Notes: a model not told the origin generated them from the letters alone. A DNA stretch of 64,000 bases from Salticus scenicus (GCA_963930645.1 OZ005661.1:196205532-196269531), one strand, 5' to 3'. Positions 1 to 10,939 are shown, numbered from the stretch's first letter. Translations and numbers: made by a program.

Positions 1-409
1 TTTATATATTAGAATCACTATATATAGTTACCCTCATCCTTGGCTGATTCTGTACCAACTTAGGCTTAAGAGATAATCTTAAGAGATTTCCTTGGACTCA
101 GTCTCCTAATTTTCACACTTTAGTTAATTTAAAAAAAAAATGTCATTGCCCGATGGATAAGCTGTTTAAAAAGACGTAGACAGAAAAATTGCGCCTTTTA
201 TTTGGTACATTATTTGTAACGAATATATAATTACATGTTTTTAAATTAATTAAAATATGAAAATAAAAACTTTAAAATACGTTTAAATTCTTAATTGTTG
301 CCATTTTTTCCGGCATAAAATGAAATATGTTTTCCCGTAAAATAATAATAATTATAATAATAATAATAATATAAAAATAAATAAAAATAAATTTGCTCAT
401 GCATATGAC

Positions 410-440
<31 letters not shown>

Positions 441-470
441 ACTTCTATAAAATAATAACTTTAAAGCTAA
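1..470. other. AT-rich sequence, no gene
   Basis: No coding similarity seen. It holds a TAA/ATA-rich microsatellite (about 343-372) and a poly-A tract (about 411-438) just outside the left end of the following transposon. Confidence 0.6.
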
Positions 471-1154
471 TAGTCCGGTCAATTTAGACATAAAAATAGT
501 GATCAAATAAAGAAAATTCCGACAGAGCCAAATTTCCGTAGAGACCTAAGGTTCACCACAAAGAATAAGGTGTCAAAAGTCCCCATCGGTCCCATGTGTG
601 CTAAGGGACTTATTCGGGCCCCAAGGTCAAAATTTTGGGTTTTTTGGATTTTTCTCGAAAACTGTAAGTTTTATCGAAAAAGTACCTCAGAGTAAAGTTG
701 TAGATCTCAAAATTCTCTATAAAAATGGTCCTTGTGATTTTTTCTCTAAGACCCACCATTTCTACATGTGTGCTAAGGAACTTATTCGGGCCCCAAGGTC
801 AAAATTTTGGGTTTTTTGGATTTTTCTCGAAAACGGTAAGTTTTATCGAAAAAGTACCTCAGAGTAAAGTTGTAGATCTCAAAATTCTCTATAAAAATGG
901 TCCTTATGATTTTTTCTCTAAGACCCACCATTTCTACATGTGTGCTAAGGGACTTATTCGGGCCCCAAGGTCAAAATTTTGGGTTTTTTCGATTTTTCTC
1001 GAAAACGGTAAGTTTTATCGAAAACGTACCTCAGAGTAAAGTTGTAGATTTCAAAATTCTCTATAAAAATGGTCCTTATGATTTTTTCTCTAAGACCCAC
1101 CATTTCCCAGATATTGCGCTTGTAAGAATTACGTTCTACATAATATGCACACAT
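471..1154 (+). repeat. Left inverted arm with three 172-bp tandem units
   Basis: Three direct units start at about 594, 766 and 938, each beginning ATGTGTGCTAAGG and each with the GGGCCCCAAGGTC block and the CTCGAAAAC block. Spacing is exactly 172 bases. Short reading frames across the arm (for example 598-867 and 725-1039) only reflect the repeat and are not genes. The arm ends near TAATATGCACACAT. Confidence 0.9.
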
Positions 1155-1402
1155 ATGCCACGTATATACATATTCAGGTACTCAAGCAAGTAAAAATGCC
1201 TACTTGTGTCTCTTTCATGTATACATTATACTATTCTAAGAAAATATACTCTCAAAAGACCGCCAGTCCCTTACAGTATCCCCTCTACTTGTATGGCCTT
1301 GAATAACATCTGGCTATTCTTTTGTCCGTGTGGTGTCGTTAACGTACCTGTTTCTTTTAGTGTTAAACGTGCAGTTCGAGTGAATATACGTATTTATTAC
1401 AA

Positions 1403-2578
1403 GTAGTATTTGATGGCTATAGTGACACAACAAAGAACATAAAAGCTGCAGAACAACGTCGTCGTACTACAAAAACATCCTCAGGTTCCGACATAATGCT
1501 TGATGAATTTATGACAGTTCCAGTAAACCAACAAGAATTTTTTGCAAACATTAATAATAAATCTCGATTTATTTCTATGTTGAGTAACAAATTTACGGCT
1601 GAAAATATTGCCGTGAAACAAGCTCCGAATGACGCCGATGTCCTCATAATTGAAACAGCAATAGAAATATTTAATGCAAGAAATACAACTATTGTAGTGG
1701 GTGAAGATGTTGATTTGTTAGTACTACTCACTGCAAGGACTCCATCTGATAAAATTATTTACTTTCTGAAACCTGGGAAGGCGCAACAACGCACAGAAAT
1801 ATATTCTTCTAAAAGTTTATCAGCTTATCCAAAATGCCAAAACTATATTTTATTTTTACATGCGACAGCCGGCTGCGATACTACGTCAGCAACGTTCAGA
1901 AGGGGCAAAAATTCAGTATTAAAATCATTTGAAAAAAAAAGATTTGATTGACTGCGCAAAAGTATTTACAGAAATTAATTCTCCACCTCAAATACTAATT
2001 ACTGAAGGAATTCGGTTTCTTCTTGAGGTTTATGGAGCTCCAAAAAAAATTGATTGGATAGATAAGTACAGATATTTAACATTTGTAAAAAATACACGAA
2101 AAAAAAACAAGTAAAACTATCTTGTCTTCCTCCAACATCGGCATCTGCTATTCAACATTTGTTTCGAGTATACTATCAAGTTCAGACATGGCAAGGCAAT
2201 CAACTGAACCCTGAAGACTGGGGTTGGAAATTGATAAATAATACTTTGGAACCGATTAAAACTTTACTGCACCCTGCTCCAGAAAAACTTCTTAACTCTA
2301 TTTTTTGCAAGTGCAAGAAAGGTTGTAATGCCAAATGTGGCTGTAAAAAAATAGGGTTGCAGTGTTCTCCAGCGTGTACCAATTGCCAAGGTCTATCGTG
2401 TTCGAATGTTCAATTAAATACAAGAGAGGAAGATTCATGTGATTTTGATGAAGAGACAACTGATTCATCTTCATTTGAACAATTTTTGAACATTCAGCAA
2501 TAGGAAGAAGAAGAAAAAGAAGAAGAAGCAGAAAACATGATTGTTGAAGTTGAGTATGAAGAGTATAAGTCAGATTAA
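1403..2578 (+). pseudogene. Broken transposon protein: PIN-like nuclease domain plus CXC-type Cys-rich domain
   Basis: The frame opens by 1403 (VVFDGYSD), runs through DIMLDEFM, VVGEDVDLLVLL and LFLHATAGCDTTSA, then shifts in an A-run near 1930. It continues 1935-2114 (WIDKYRYLTF), shifts again in an A-run near 2100, and continues to a TAG at 2501-2503. After that TAG the same frame runs 24 more codons of acidic sequence to TAA at 2576-2578, so the TAG looks like a third lesion. The acid-rich GEDVDLL and GCDTTSA blocks resemble PIN/FEN-like nuclease cores. The block at about 2308-2400 has CKCKKGC, CGCKK and CTNC, like the CXC (tesmin/TSO1) DNA-binding motif. Such proteins are common uncharacterised arthropod repeat ORFs. 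Position between the inverted arms suggests the element's own protein. The 5' start is not identified. The nuclease role is inference from motifs. Confidence 0.75.
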
Positions 2579-2756
2579 AGTAACAAAAAAACATTCGAAC
2601 GACAGTTAAACTCAATAACCAATATCAATAATCTTCATACTATTAAATAACTATTTTTCCTGAAAATAACGTCATACAGGTTCGTGGAATAGGCCTACCG
2701 GGGAAACCACGTTAAAAAAAACGCGCCGAGTACACTACCTCACAGGTGGTGTGAAA

Positions 2757-3429
2757 ATGTGTGCATATTATGTAGAACGTGATTATTACAAGCGCAATAT
2801 CTGGGAAATGGCGGGTCTTAGAGAAAAAATCATAAGGACCATTTTTATAGAGAATTTTGAGACCTACAACTTTACTCTGAGGTACCTTTCGATAAAACTT
2901 ACCGTTTTCGAGAAAAATCCAAAAAAAAACAAAATTTTGACCTTGGGGCCCGAATAAGTCCCTTAGCACACATGTAGAAATGGTGGGTCTTAGAGAAAAA
3001 ATCATAAGGACCATTTTTATAGAGAATTTAGAGATCTACAACTTTACTCTGAGGTACTTTTTCGATAAAACTTACCGTTTTCGAGAAAAATCCAGAAAAC
3101 CCAAAATTTTGACCTTGGGGCCCGAATAAGTCCCTTAGCACACATGTAGAAATGGTGGGTCTTAGAGAAAAATCATAAGGACCATTTTTATAGAGAATTT
3201 TGGGATCTACAACTTTACTCTGAGGTACTTTTTCGATAAAACTTACCGTTTTCGAGAAAAATTCAAAAAACCCAAAATTTTGACCTTGGGGCCCGAATAA
3301 GTCCCTTAGCACACATGGGACCGATGGGGACTTTTGACACCTTATTCTTTGTGGTGAACCTAAGGTCTCTACGGAAATTTGGCTCTGTCGGAATTTTCTT
3401 TATTTCAATTATCCAAATTGACCGGACTA
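2757..3429 (-). repeat. Right inverted arm with three 172-bp-type units
   Basis: Mirror image of the left arm. The GACCTTGGGGCCCGAATAAG block recurs at about 2939, 3111 and 3282. The inner boundary matches the left arm through ATGTGTGCATATTATGTAGA at about 2757. Small indels distinguish the arms, so they have diverged since insertion. Confidence 0.9.
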
Positions 3430-3680
3430 TAACGAAGAGATAAACAAAGTGAGGAAATTTCGCACGGGCTTGCTAGCAAATAAATTATTTTAAGTGAGAA
3501 ATAAATAAAATGAAACGAATTGTTTTCAACGGGCGCCTTAGTCGCCCTACAACGAACTAGTATTCTATATTCACTAGAATAAAATACTGAATTCGTAATT
3601 TTTTTTTATTCAATTGTATGTTTCGATTTAATGTTTTGAAAGGTAAAGAATATGATTAAATCATTTATATATATATATAT

Positions 3681-4935
3681 ACTAGCAGACCCGGCCACGC
3701 GTTGCTGTGGCTATGTTATACGTTGAATTATAATGTAGTAAAATATTCAATATATTAAAATTATTATTTACGAATAAAGACCATCCTTGATAACATCCTT
3801 GATCTTAGCAGACTTAGCCCGCTTCGCTGGTCCCTATTTTTAAATGATTCACTATAATTAAAGAATTCTCAAAATTGCATTAATTTTTAACATGTGAAAA
3901 AAAAAGAGAAAAAAAAAAATCTGATCGGGAAAAATGTTCGACACTCATAATGAATCCATATATTATCGAAAGGAAAATGATATAAAATACAAAAAAATCT
4001 TCTCTCATTGGTGGAATAATCTGTTCGGACCCCCACTGCCTGCGGCAGTGTATACCTGCGCAAACCATGCGCACAGTTTCTTCATCCACCGTTCCCGCCC
4101 TTCTTAATAACTCTATACTTTCGAAAATATCCGCAATCGATTTATCGGGCCTTAAAACTTAATAATACTAATTTTCAAAGTTCTAACTCTTATTTCTATT
4201 ATTTTGCCCCTTTGCCCTCCCCCCTCCCACTATTCTAAATAATTTTACAAATTCGAAAATATCTACAGTTTATTTGTAGGTGTCAAAAACCTGTATGCAC
4301 CAATTTGAACGATCTAACTATATTTTTATTTTTTGCCCCTCTGCCCCCCTTCCCGCCCCTCCTAATAAATTTACAAATTCGAAAATATCCGCAATCGATT
4401 TGTTGGTATCAAAAATTCTATGCACCAATTTTGAATGATCTAACTCCATTTTTATATTTTGCTCCTCTGCCCCCCCCCTTTCCCGCTCCTCTTAATAATT
4501 TTACAAATTCGAAAATATCTGCAATCGATTTGTACGTATCAAAAACTTCTATGTACCAATTTTTAGCGATGTAACTCTATTTTTATTTTTTTGCCCCTCC
4601 GCCCCCTTACCCGCCCCTCCTAATAACTTTACACTTTCGAAAATATCCTCATTCGATTTGCAGGCCTCTAAAACCTCTCTATACCAATTTTGAACAGTCT
4701 ATCTGCATTTCTATTTTTTTTTTTTTTTTTTTTTTGGTTGTTGTTGTTTGTTTGTTTGTTTGTGAAATCACGTTTTGGCCCCTCCCCCCCCTTTTGGGAG
4801 GCGAATTTTGCAATAAAAACTATCCTATCTCTCAAGTTGGACCAAATTGCACACAGTGTCCAAATTTCATTAAAATCGGCTCATTAGTTTAGGAGTTCAT
4901 CGCGGACAAACATAATAAATTTTATATATAAAGAT
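3681..4935 (+). repeat. Interspersed repeat flanked by TA runs, with internal ~150-bp tandem units
   Basis: It starts after a TA run with ACTAGCAGACCCGGCCACG and ends with AAATTTCATTAAAATCGG, then TTTAGGAGTTCATCGCGGAC and a second TA run. Both phrases are typical ends of a dispersed arthropod repeat (established pattern, class not resolved here). Between about 4110 and 4720 lie about five units with ATTCGAAAATATC.GC, then GCCCCT.(C)n blocks. A foreign-looking segment (about 3790-4095) opens with AGCAGACTTAGCCCGCTTCG. No coding capacity. Confidence 0.65.
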
Positions 4936-5289
4936 ATATATATATATATATTAAATTATAAAGTTTTGATCAATGAAGCACAAATAAGTAAAAAACAGGA
5001 TTAATTTCACTGTATTATCTTCATTATAATATGAATTCAATTTACACTTCAGTCTAAGTAACACGTGGCCGGCTATGCTAACACCAAAAATTTAAAAAGT
5101 GGAAATAATTGAATTATACGAAATTTATTAATAGGTTAAAAAGTTGAAGATTCTTTGTGTAGATGGCAGCACCAAATATATTTCAGCTTTCATTTCAACC
5201 CAGTCGAAAGGTATCGACATCTGTTAGAATCATTGGAGTTAACAGATAATTGTGACTGTCAAATAATAACAGACAAATAATTAGCAATA
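4936..5289. other. No gene seen
   Basis: AT-rich sequence between two copies of related repeat ends. Nothing further recognised. Confidence 0.5.
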
Positions 5290-5317
5290 AATTAAAATTG
5301 CGACTATAATTTGAGAT

Positions 5318-5460
5318 TTAAACTATCCTATCTCTCAAGTTGGATCGAACTGCACATGGTGTGCGAATTTTATTATAATCGGTTAAGTGGTTTAGGAGTC
5401 CATTGAGGACAAACATTGTGACACGAGATTTATATATATTAAGATATAGATAGATAGATA
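5318..5460 (+). repeat. Second copy of the 3' end of the 3.7-kb repeat
   Basis: CTATCCTATCTCTCAAGTTG, then ATAATCGG and GAGGACAAACAT, then a TATATATT run match the end of the preceding repeat (about 4818-4935). Truncated at its 5' side. Confidence 0.65.
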
Positions 5461-5469
5461 TATTTGTAT

Positions 5470-5815
5470 GTCTGTGTGTCATTCTATGTGCTACATGAGG
5501 GGTCCTAAATTCTAATTGAACTAATGGGGGGGAGGGCTTAAGTTCGTTACTGATTAAGTATGTATTGCTATTGTTTTCTATGTAATCAAAATTTCAGCTC
5601 AATAGCACAAGAATAGTGGGTTAAAACGCAAAATCAAATTTTTAATTCTAATTAGGGTTCAGGGTTACGAGTGCTACCCCACTCCCCTACCTATGTCCGT
5701 AACTGCTTATGCATGTATTGTCATCGTAGTTGTATGCATAATTTCAGCTTAATCGGATGTTGGAAAGTGAGTTAAAATCGTCTTGTAGAATTTGATCCTG
5801 TCACATAATAAACGT
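5470..5815 (+). repeat. Two diverged ~135-bp tandem units
   Basis: Each unit has a TATGTATTG (or CATGTATTG) block, then AATTTCAGCT(C/T)AAT, then GGGTTAAAA or GAGTTAAAAT. Part of the general class of short-unit repeats in this window. Confidence 0.5.
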
Positions 5816-5974
5816 AGTTAAATAAAAAAGTTTAAAATTATAAGTTATGATGAATAAATGTTAGTCTCTGTTACCAAATGAATACGATTGAATGATATTT
5901 TTCCTTATTTTTTTTTTTTTCTTTTTTCTTTTCTTTTTTCTTTTTTTTTTTCTGTGATGACACATTTTTTTTTT
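5816..5974. repeat. T-rich low-complexity stretch
   Basis: CTTTT/CTTTTTT runs from about 5907 to 5980 directly before the next repeat. No other signal. Confidence 0.6.
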
Positions 5975-5975
5975 T

Positions 5976-6117
5976 TTACTTTCCGAATACTATAGTGAGG
6001 AAAGTATTGTAGTCATGTCAAAACTCCGAATTTGTGATTATGATGTTTCTATACATTTCGAGGTCCCCTGAGTCCGTTTTCACTATTTTTACGATGATGT
6101 ATGTGCGTGTGTATGTA

Positions 6118-6149
<32 letters not shown>

Positions 6150-6990
6150 TGTATATGTGTGTGAGTGAACACGCTAGCGTCTAAACGCTTGGCTCGAATG
6201 AGCTGTATGTCGGTCCGCATGTTGCAAGTCACCGTAGCACGAACCCTATTGATTTTGATAAATCTAGCACTTCTAGTTTCTTTACAGGGACACAAAAAAG
6301 AATTATTTATCATTATGGCCTATGGGGCCAAATTTTTAAAAGTGCAATAGCGTCTAAACGCCTTATTAATCTGAGCAAAAACATTTGTACACGTGTTATA
6401 GGTCACAGTTGCACCAACTGTAATAATTTTGGTGAATTTAGCGCTTACAGTTTTTTTACAGGGACACAAAGAAAAATTCTTTATCGTTATGGCCTATGGG
6501 ACCCAATTTTTAAAAATGCGATAACATCTAAACGCCTGGTTCAATTGAGCTGAAAATTTATATGAATATTATAAATCACTGTTGCACTAACTATAAGCAT
6601 TTTTGTGAATCTGGCATTTATAGGTTTTTACAGGGACACTACGAAAAATTCTTTATCATTATGATCTATGGGCTCAAAGTTCCGTAGCGTTAAATAAAAC
6701 ATCGTGTAATATATGAAGAAAAATACTCAAACACTCTATTATGGTTTTCACTCTTTTGTTTGTTTATCAACTCCTCTTTCTTTACTTTATCTACAAAACT
6801 GTTAATTGCTCACTGTTCGGAAAGTCGAATGGAGTCACTCCAGATTTTTTTTATAATTATTATTATTATTATTATTTTAAGAATATATATATGTGTAAAA
6901 TGTATATTTTCGTGGATAAAATATAATCTATTTTTTACACATTGTATATCAAATCGAGTTTTGTAATTTGTATTTTAAAAAACACAAAAA
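5976..6990 (+). repeat. Hairpin-capped repeat family A, copy 1
   Basis: Opens with TTTACTTTCCGAATACTATA then GTGAGGAAAGTA, an imperfect inverted repeat that can form a hairpin. Next come a TG microsatellite (about 6105-6165) and about three ~170-bp tandem units, each with GTCTAAACGCC, GAATCTAGCA-like and ACAGGGACACAAA blocks. It ends near GGAGTCACTCCAGATTTTTT. A second, very similar copy lies at 45975-46992 in the same orientation. Reading frames such as 6089-6313 and 6165-6350 are by-products of the repeat. Confidence 0.8.
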
Positions 6991-7049
6991 AATATTGCAT
7001 ATATCGAATTTTTTACAATTTTAATCAACAAATGCTGAGATGTAGCTAT

Positions 7050-7835
7050 GCGGAAAATCACAGAGGGTAAGTAGTACAAACGTCACCTGTCATCAGATAC
7101 TCTTTCAAATTATGTTAGCAGTCTTCCCATAATGGATATGACACAATGTAAGTTTGCCGCATTTATTACCATAGAAATTGACATTTAGCCGTGCTAGTCT
7201 CGAGGTAAATTGTAGCACAGCAGCACCACCTTTTGGCCGATATGTACTCATAAGTCCATATAGTGTGTCCTAATGGCATTTGAACATACCAAGTTTGTGA
7301 AATTTCATTCAATAGAATCTGAGATACTGTCCTTCCGCTCTCTGGAAAAATTTAAACGCAGCATCATGACATAACTGTCGATATGTGTCCGAATTGCATT
7401 AGCACATTTTTGTATGATGATCCTCATATATATCAAGATTTGTTCGTATAGATACGACAGAACGGAGATATAGCGTTTCCAGTGGTAGAAGAAATAGCTA
7501 TATAGCAGCACCATCTTTTAAGTGATTCACTTTAAAAGTTAATAGGTGCTAATTTATGCCAAGGTACAACTACATATGAATTTATGTGAAATTAGGAGCA
7601 ATAGTTCCTAAGGTATAGTGGCCAAAAAATGTTTTTCTCTCTCACACACACAGAAAATGAAAGAGAAAAACACAGACAAACATTTTCTAAAAATGGTCAG
7701 ACTGTATTCCATTTTCTCAAAACATGTAAATCCATCGATTGATGGATGGATGGGTTTTACGTCGCACTAGTGCTGCGCAGATGGGCAATGTAAATCTATC
7801 GAAAACTGGAAGTTTGAATCCTTTCTTTTGAGTGT
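7050..7835 (-). repeat. Hairpin-superfamily repeat family B, copy 1 (reverse orientation)
   Basis: About three ~165-bp units with ACCAAGTTTGTGAAATTTCA, then GAGATA-type and CAGCACCACCTTTT-type blocks. It ends in CACACACAGA.., AAACATTTTCTAAAAATGGT and AAACATGTAAATC. The end resembles the reverse complement of the family at 14.8 kb. A similar copy lies at 42190-42860. Confidence 0.5.
7739..7787 (-). mobile_element. 49-bp retroposed 3' tail with 15-bp target duplication
   Basis: The insert reads, on the minus strand, GCGCAGCACTAGTGCGACGT, AAAACCC and then CATC repeats. It is flanked by ATGTAAATCCATCGA (7724-7738) and ATGTAAATCTATCGA (7788-7802), 14 of 15 identical, which fits a target-site duplication. 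A related piece lies at about 8963-9006. This looks like a severely 5'-truncated LINE or SINE. Confidence 0.6.
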
Positions 7836-8800
7836 GTTTTCATTGTGCTGTAGTTTCCAAACGGATAAACCGATTTCAAAATGTTTGTTTTTTCTTTTGT
7901 CTATCTGTCTGACTATGACACTCTAATTTTAGAAGAAAAAAATTATTTAATTAATTTTAAGTCCAGCCCTATGTTAATATTGTGTAAATTGTGAACTAGC
8001 GTTTTTCGAACTGAATATTTGAAGGCTCGCAATTGTGATGGTATATATCCGGGCCATAACTAGGCGTAAATACCATCGTCATCAATTGCGAACTGCGTGG
8101 TTTTACAGTGAATTTAAATGTACTCAATATCCTATCCAAGTGAAAAGTTCATATTTTATAATAGAGGGGGGGGGGATTAAATAAAATGTTGGTCGTTTTT
8201 ATAACGGACGCTTTACACCTTTTTATAGGCTTATTAAATAGACGTGAAATTTTCAAAATTCTTTCAAACATTTTTCGTTTGATTTGCATTACACAGAAAC
8301 TTATTTTCATTATTTTTTATTTTTTTCAAGAATTATACGGGCTATTATTTTGATTATTTTAACTCGAAATAGATTCTTTAAATCTCAATACATTTAAATG
8401 ACATTAACTCATGCATTATTAAAATCAAATGTTTTCAGACAATCTTTGAAACTATGCAAATACATTAAATGCAACAAATTTTTTTCAGGCGTCAGAATTT
8501 CTTTATTTAACTTATTTAAGTTATGTGTTAGGAGAGCCAGCAATTATTCCAGCACGAATTGCCTTTAGTTTACGTTCACTTTCCAAATAGATGCAATAAA
8601 ATTTGGCTGGTGTAATTGTTTATTTGTACTGGAAATGTGAATAGTAGATTTTTAATTGGAATCAATGATATTTAAATTAAATTAAACACATCTAAATCAT
8701 TATTGTTAGAAATAATGAGGATAGTTTTTTTAAATCTCTAACAGCAGTTAAAAAACTTGAAAATAATTAATTTCACAGGTCTACAAAAATGAATTTGGCA
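7836..8800. other. No gene seen
   Basis: AT-rich sequence with a short G-run (about 8165-8174). No inverted or tandem structure recognised. Confidence 0.5.
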
Positions 8801-8804
8801 AAAT

Positions 8805-9245
8805 TTGATTTGATGATTTCAGCTGATCTGTATTTATTTAATTTTTTTTTTTCGATATGCTGAAACCGAAAATGCAGCTCATTTTTCTCTATCACGTATA
8901 GATTTTTGTCAATACAGGGTGTTTACAGACCCGATTTCTTACATATACCATCATAACAATCGGTTGGTCGGTTAGTTGATATGGTTTTAAGTCGCACTAG
9001 TGCTTCCCAATTACAACAATAGGTATCTATATTTAATTAATCATGGAAACATACTATAAATCGTACTATATAATTATATTGGTGTAAGAGTAATGGAAGA
9101 ATTTGTGTAAGTAGACACCCTGTACTGACAAAAATCTATACATGATAGAGAAAAACTGGCTTTATTTTCTGTTTAAGCACGCACAACAAAAAGCATAAAG
9201 ATCAGCCAAAATTATAAGATCAAAATTTTACATGTCGACCTGTAT
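8805..9245. repeat. Inverted-repeat element with ~110-bp arms
   Basis: The left arm (TTTTTCTCTATCACGTATAG, ATTTTTGTCAATACAGGGTG) is mirrored at 9117-9165 (ACACCCTGTACTGACAAAAA, TCTATACATGATAGAG). A further left-oriented arm lies at 9285-9410. A LINE/SINE-type tail with GTCGCACTAGTGCTT (about 8963-9006) sits in the loop. Likely a remnant DNA element. Confidence 0.55.
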
Positions 9246-9284
9246 TATGAAATAATAAGCATGTTATTAAAACAAATAAAAATA

Positions 9285-9430
9285 AAGTTGGCAAATTTGA
9301 TTTGATATTTTCAGCTGATGGATATGTTTTTTGGTGTGTTAAATTGAAGCTAGTTTTTCTCTATCATGTATAGAATTTTGTCAATATACTAATTACAGAC
9401 ACAATTTCTTAATTTTCGGTAAATTCTAGT
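9285..9430 (+). repeat. Third, solitary arm of the 8.8-kb inverted repeat
   Basis: GCAAATTTGATTTGATATTT and TTTTCTCTATCATGTATAGA repeat the left arm at 8795-8920. Confidence 0.55.
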
Positions 9431-9508
9431 ATTTTCCCATGATTAATTATAATTAATCCTTAAAACATTCTATAAAGTTAATAATCATGGGTACATGCTA
9501 TAAAACTA

Positions 9509-9740
9509 CACTGTAAAAGAAAATCCCGTAAGATTATTGGGAAAGCCCGGCAGCAGAGATTCCAGACAAAGCCCGTAAATTAAGAAAATAATAACCTTAA
9601 ATTACGTTACATGCCTGTAAAAAAAAAAACCTTTTGCCCATAAAACCAATTTTTTTTTTTTTTTTTTTTTTTTACGGGCTTTGTCTGGAATCTCTGCTGC
9701 AGGGCTTTCCCCGTAATCTTACGGGATTTTTTTTACAGCG
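9509..9740. mobile_element. MITE with ~65-bp inverted ends (CACTG..)
   Basis: Starts CACTGTAAAAGAAAATCCCG and ends with a mirror copy (CGGGATTTTTTTTACAGCG). Both ends share GGGCTTTGTCTGGAATCTCT in opposite orientations. TA flanks both sides (9507-9508 and 9741-9742). No coding sequence. Poly-T (9650-9673) and poly-A (9741-9768) tracts adjoin. Confidence 0.85.
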
Positions 9741-9768
9741 TAAAAAAAAAAAAAAAAAAAAAAAAAAA

Positions 9769-10376
9769 GGTGAAGTGGGGTTAGTGTAACCACGGATTAA
9801 GTGTAAGCATGGATCAAGTTGTATGAATAGTTCAAGTATAACCACGAAGTCAGTGTGACGTCGGCTATAACTCAACTCATAAACTAACTTTGGACATAAC
9901 ACACATCATATCTATTTGTTTCAACCTTTGAAATTCTATTCAAATATGAAACAGTGATAATTTTAAAAGAATGATAAATTGTATATAATTACCTCTCCGA
10001 CATAATGCTCATCGCGAAATTCAAGAATTTTTATATGCTGTACTTGTGAAGTAAATTTCACAATTTTTGGTAAGAAAACTGAATTATTTACATGTAGCTT
10101 TTGTGTGTAATTTCGGATTTGTTCTATTTTTTTGCCGTTTTGGTTTTTCTCTTATAATCACAGTTCTCCCAAGAATTTTTTATGTCGGGAGTTTTATATT
10201 GTAGAATTTTTTACGTGTAATCAGGGTATTTATACTTGTCTCAAGCAATTCATCTGTATCGTTTATATATATTTTTTACTTTGATTTTAAATTTTGGCTT
10301 TTAATTTTCAATGAAACTAATTCAAAATATTTCACCTTTACTTTCCCTTTTCCCTAGCTTCTGCGTCGGTGTATTA
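9769..10376. other. No gene seen
   Basis: Short imprecise repeats of AAGTGTAACCACGG type near 9780-9860. Otherwise AT-rich sequence without recognised features. Confidence 0.45.
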
Positions 10377-10937
10377 CCCCCCGCGACAAAAAGATATGTA
10401 CAAAGAGTTTTTTCTTTGATTTTTCGAAAAATAATATTATCTAATTTGTGCTTATCATCTATTATTATCATAAAATAACACTGTTCCCAGACTAATTTTT
10501 GTTTTAACACTAATTTAGAAAAGTTTTAAGACTAAAATTTTTCTAATTTAAGACTACACTCCGCGACAAAAACATAGGAACAAAGGTTTTTTTTTTAATT
10601 TTTCATAAAATAATATTATCTAAATTGTGCTTATCATTTATTATCAAAACAAAATATTATCACATCAAAAATATATTAAATATTTGAATCATATTCAAAA
10701 TAATCATAAAAAAAAAAAAAAAAACTTTGTTCCTGCCTTTTTGTCGCGGTGTGTAGTCTTAAATTAGAAAAAAAAAATTAGTCTTAAAATTTTCCTAAAT
10801 TAGTCTTAAAACAAAAAATAGTCTGAGAATAGTGTTATTTTATGATAATAATAAATGATAAGCACAATTTAGATAATGTTATTTTATGAAAAATCAAACA
10901 AAAAAACCCTTTGTATCTATCTTTTTGTAGCGGGGCG
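10377..10937. mobile_element. Palindromic Tc1/mariner-type MITE split by a related MITE
   Basis: Ends are CCCCCCGCGACAAAAAGATA (left) and the near reverse complement TCTTTTTGTAGCGGGGCG (right), flanked by TA (10375-10376, 10938-10939). The arms mirror each other all the way to GTCTTAAATTAG at the centre. TA duplication and the CCGCGACAAAA-type end suggest Tc1/mariner, by inference. Confidence 0.8.
10557..10753. mobile_element. Nested MITE of the same family
   Basis: Ends CACTCCGCGACAAAAACATA and, mirrored, CACACCGCGACAAAAAGGCA, flanked by TA on both sides (10555-10556, 10754-10755). It lies at the axis of symmetry of the outer element. Confidence 0.8.
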
Positions 10938-10939
10938 TA

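Larger units (their letters stand above)
471..3429 (+). mobile_element. DNA transposon with ~0.68-kb tandem-repeat inverted ends
   Basis: Two inverted arms (471-1154 and 2757-3429) enclose a broken gene. The outermost bases are TAGTCCGGTCAATTT on the left and its exact reverse complement on the right. A further stretch (505-765 against 3145-3405) is nearly perfect in inverted orientation, with small indels between the two blocks. Flanking TAA occurs on both sides (468-470 and 3430-3432), which suits a 3-bp target duplication. Three-bp TAA/TTA duplications are typical of PIF/Harbinger elements, but I see no Harbinger transposase, so I leave the superfamily open. The gene inside is disabled, so this copy is non-autonomous. 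Confidence 0.85.

Noticed and set aside
598..1193. Overlapping plus-strand reading frames with repeated protein sequence
   Set aside because: They follow the 172-bp repeat units of the transposon arm and mirror on the other arm. They are repeat by-products, not genes.
471..3429. Assignment of the 3-kb element to PIF/Harbinger
   Set aside because: Only the 3-bp TAA flank supports it; no Harbinger transposase or Myb-like protein is seen.
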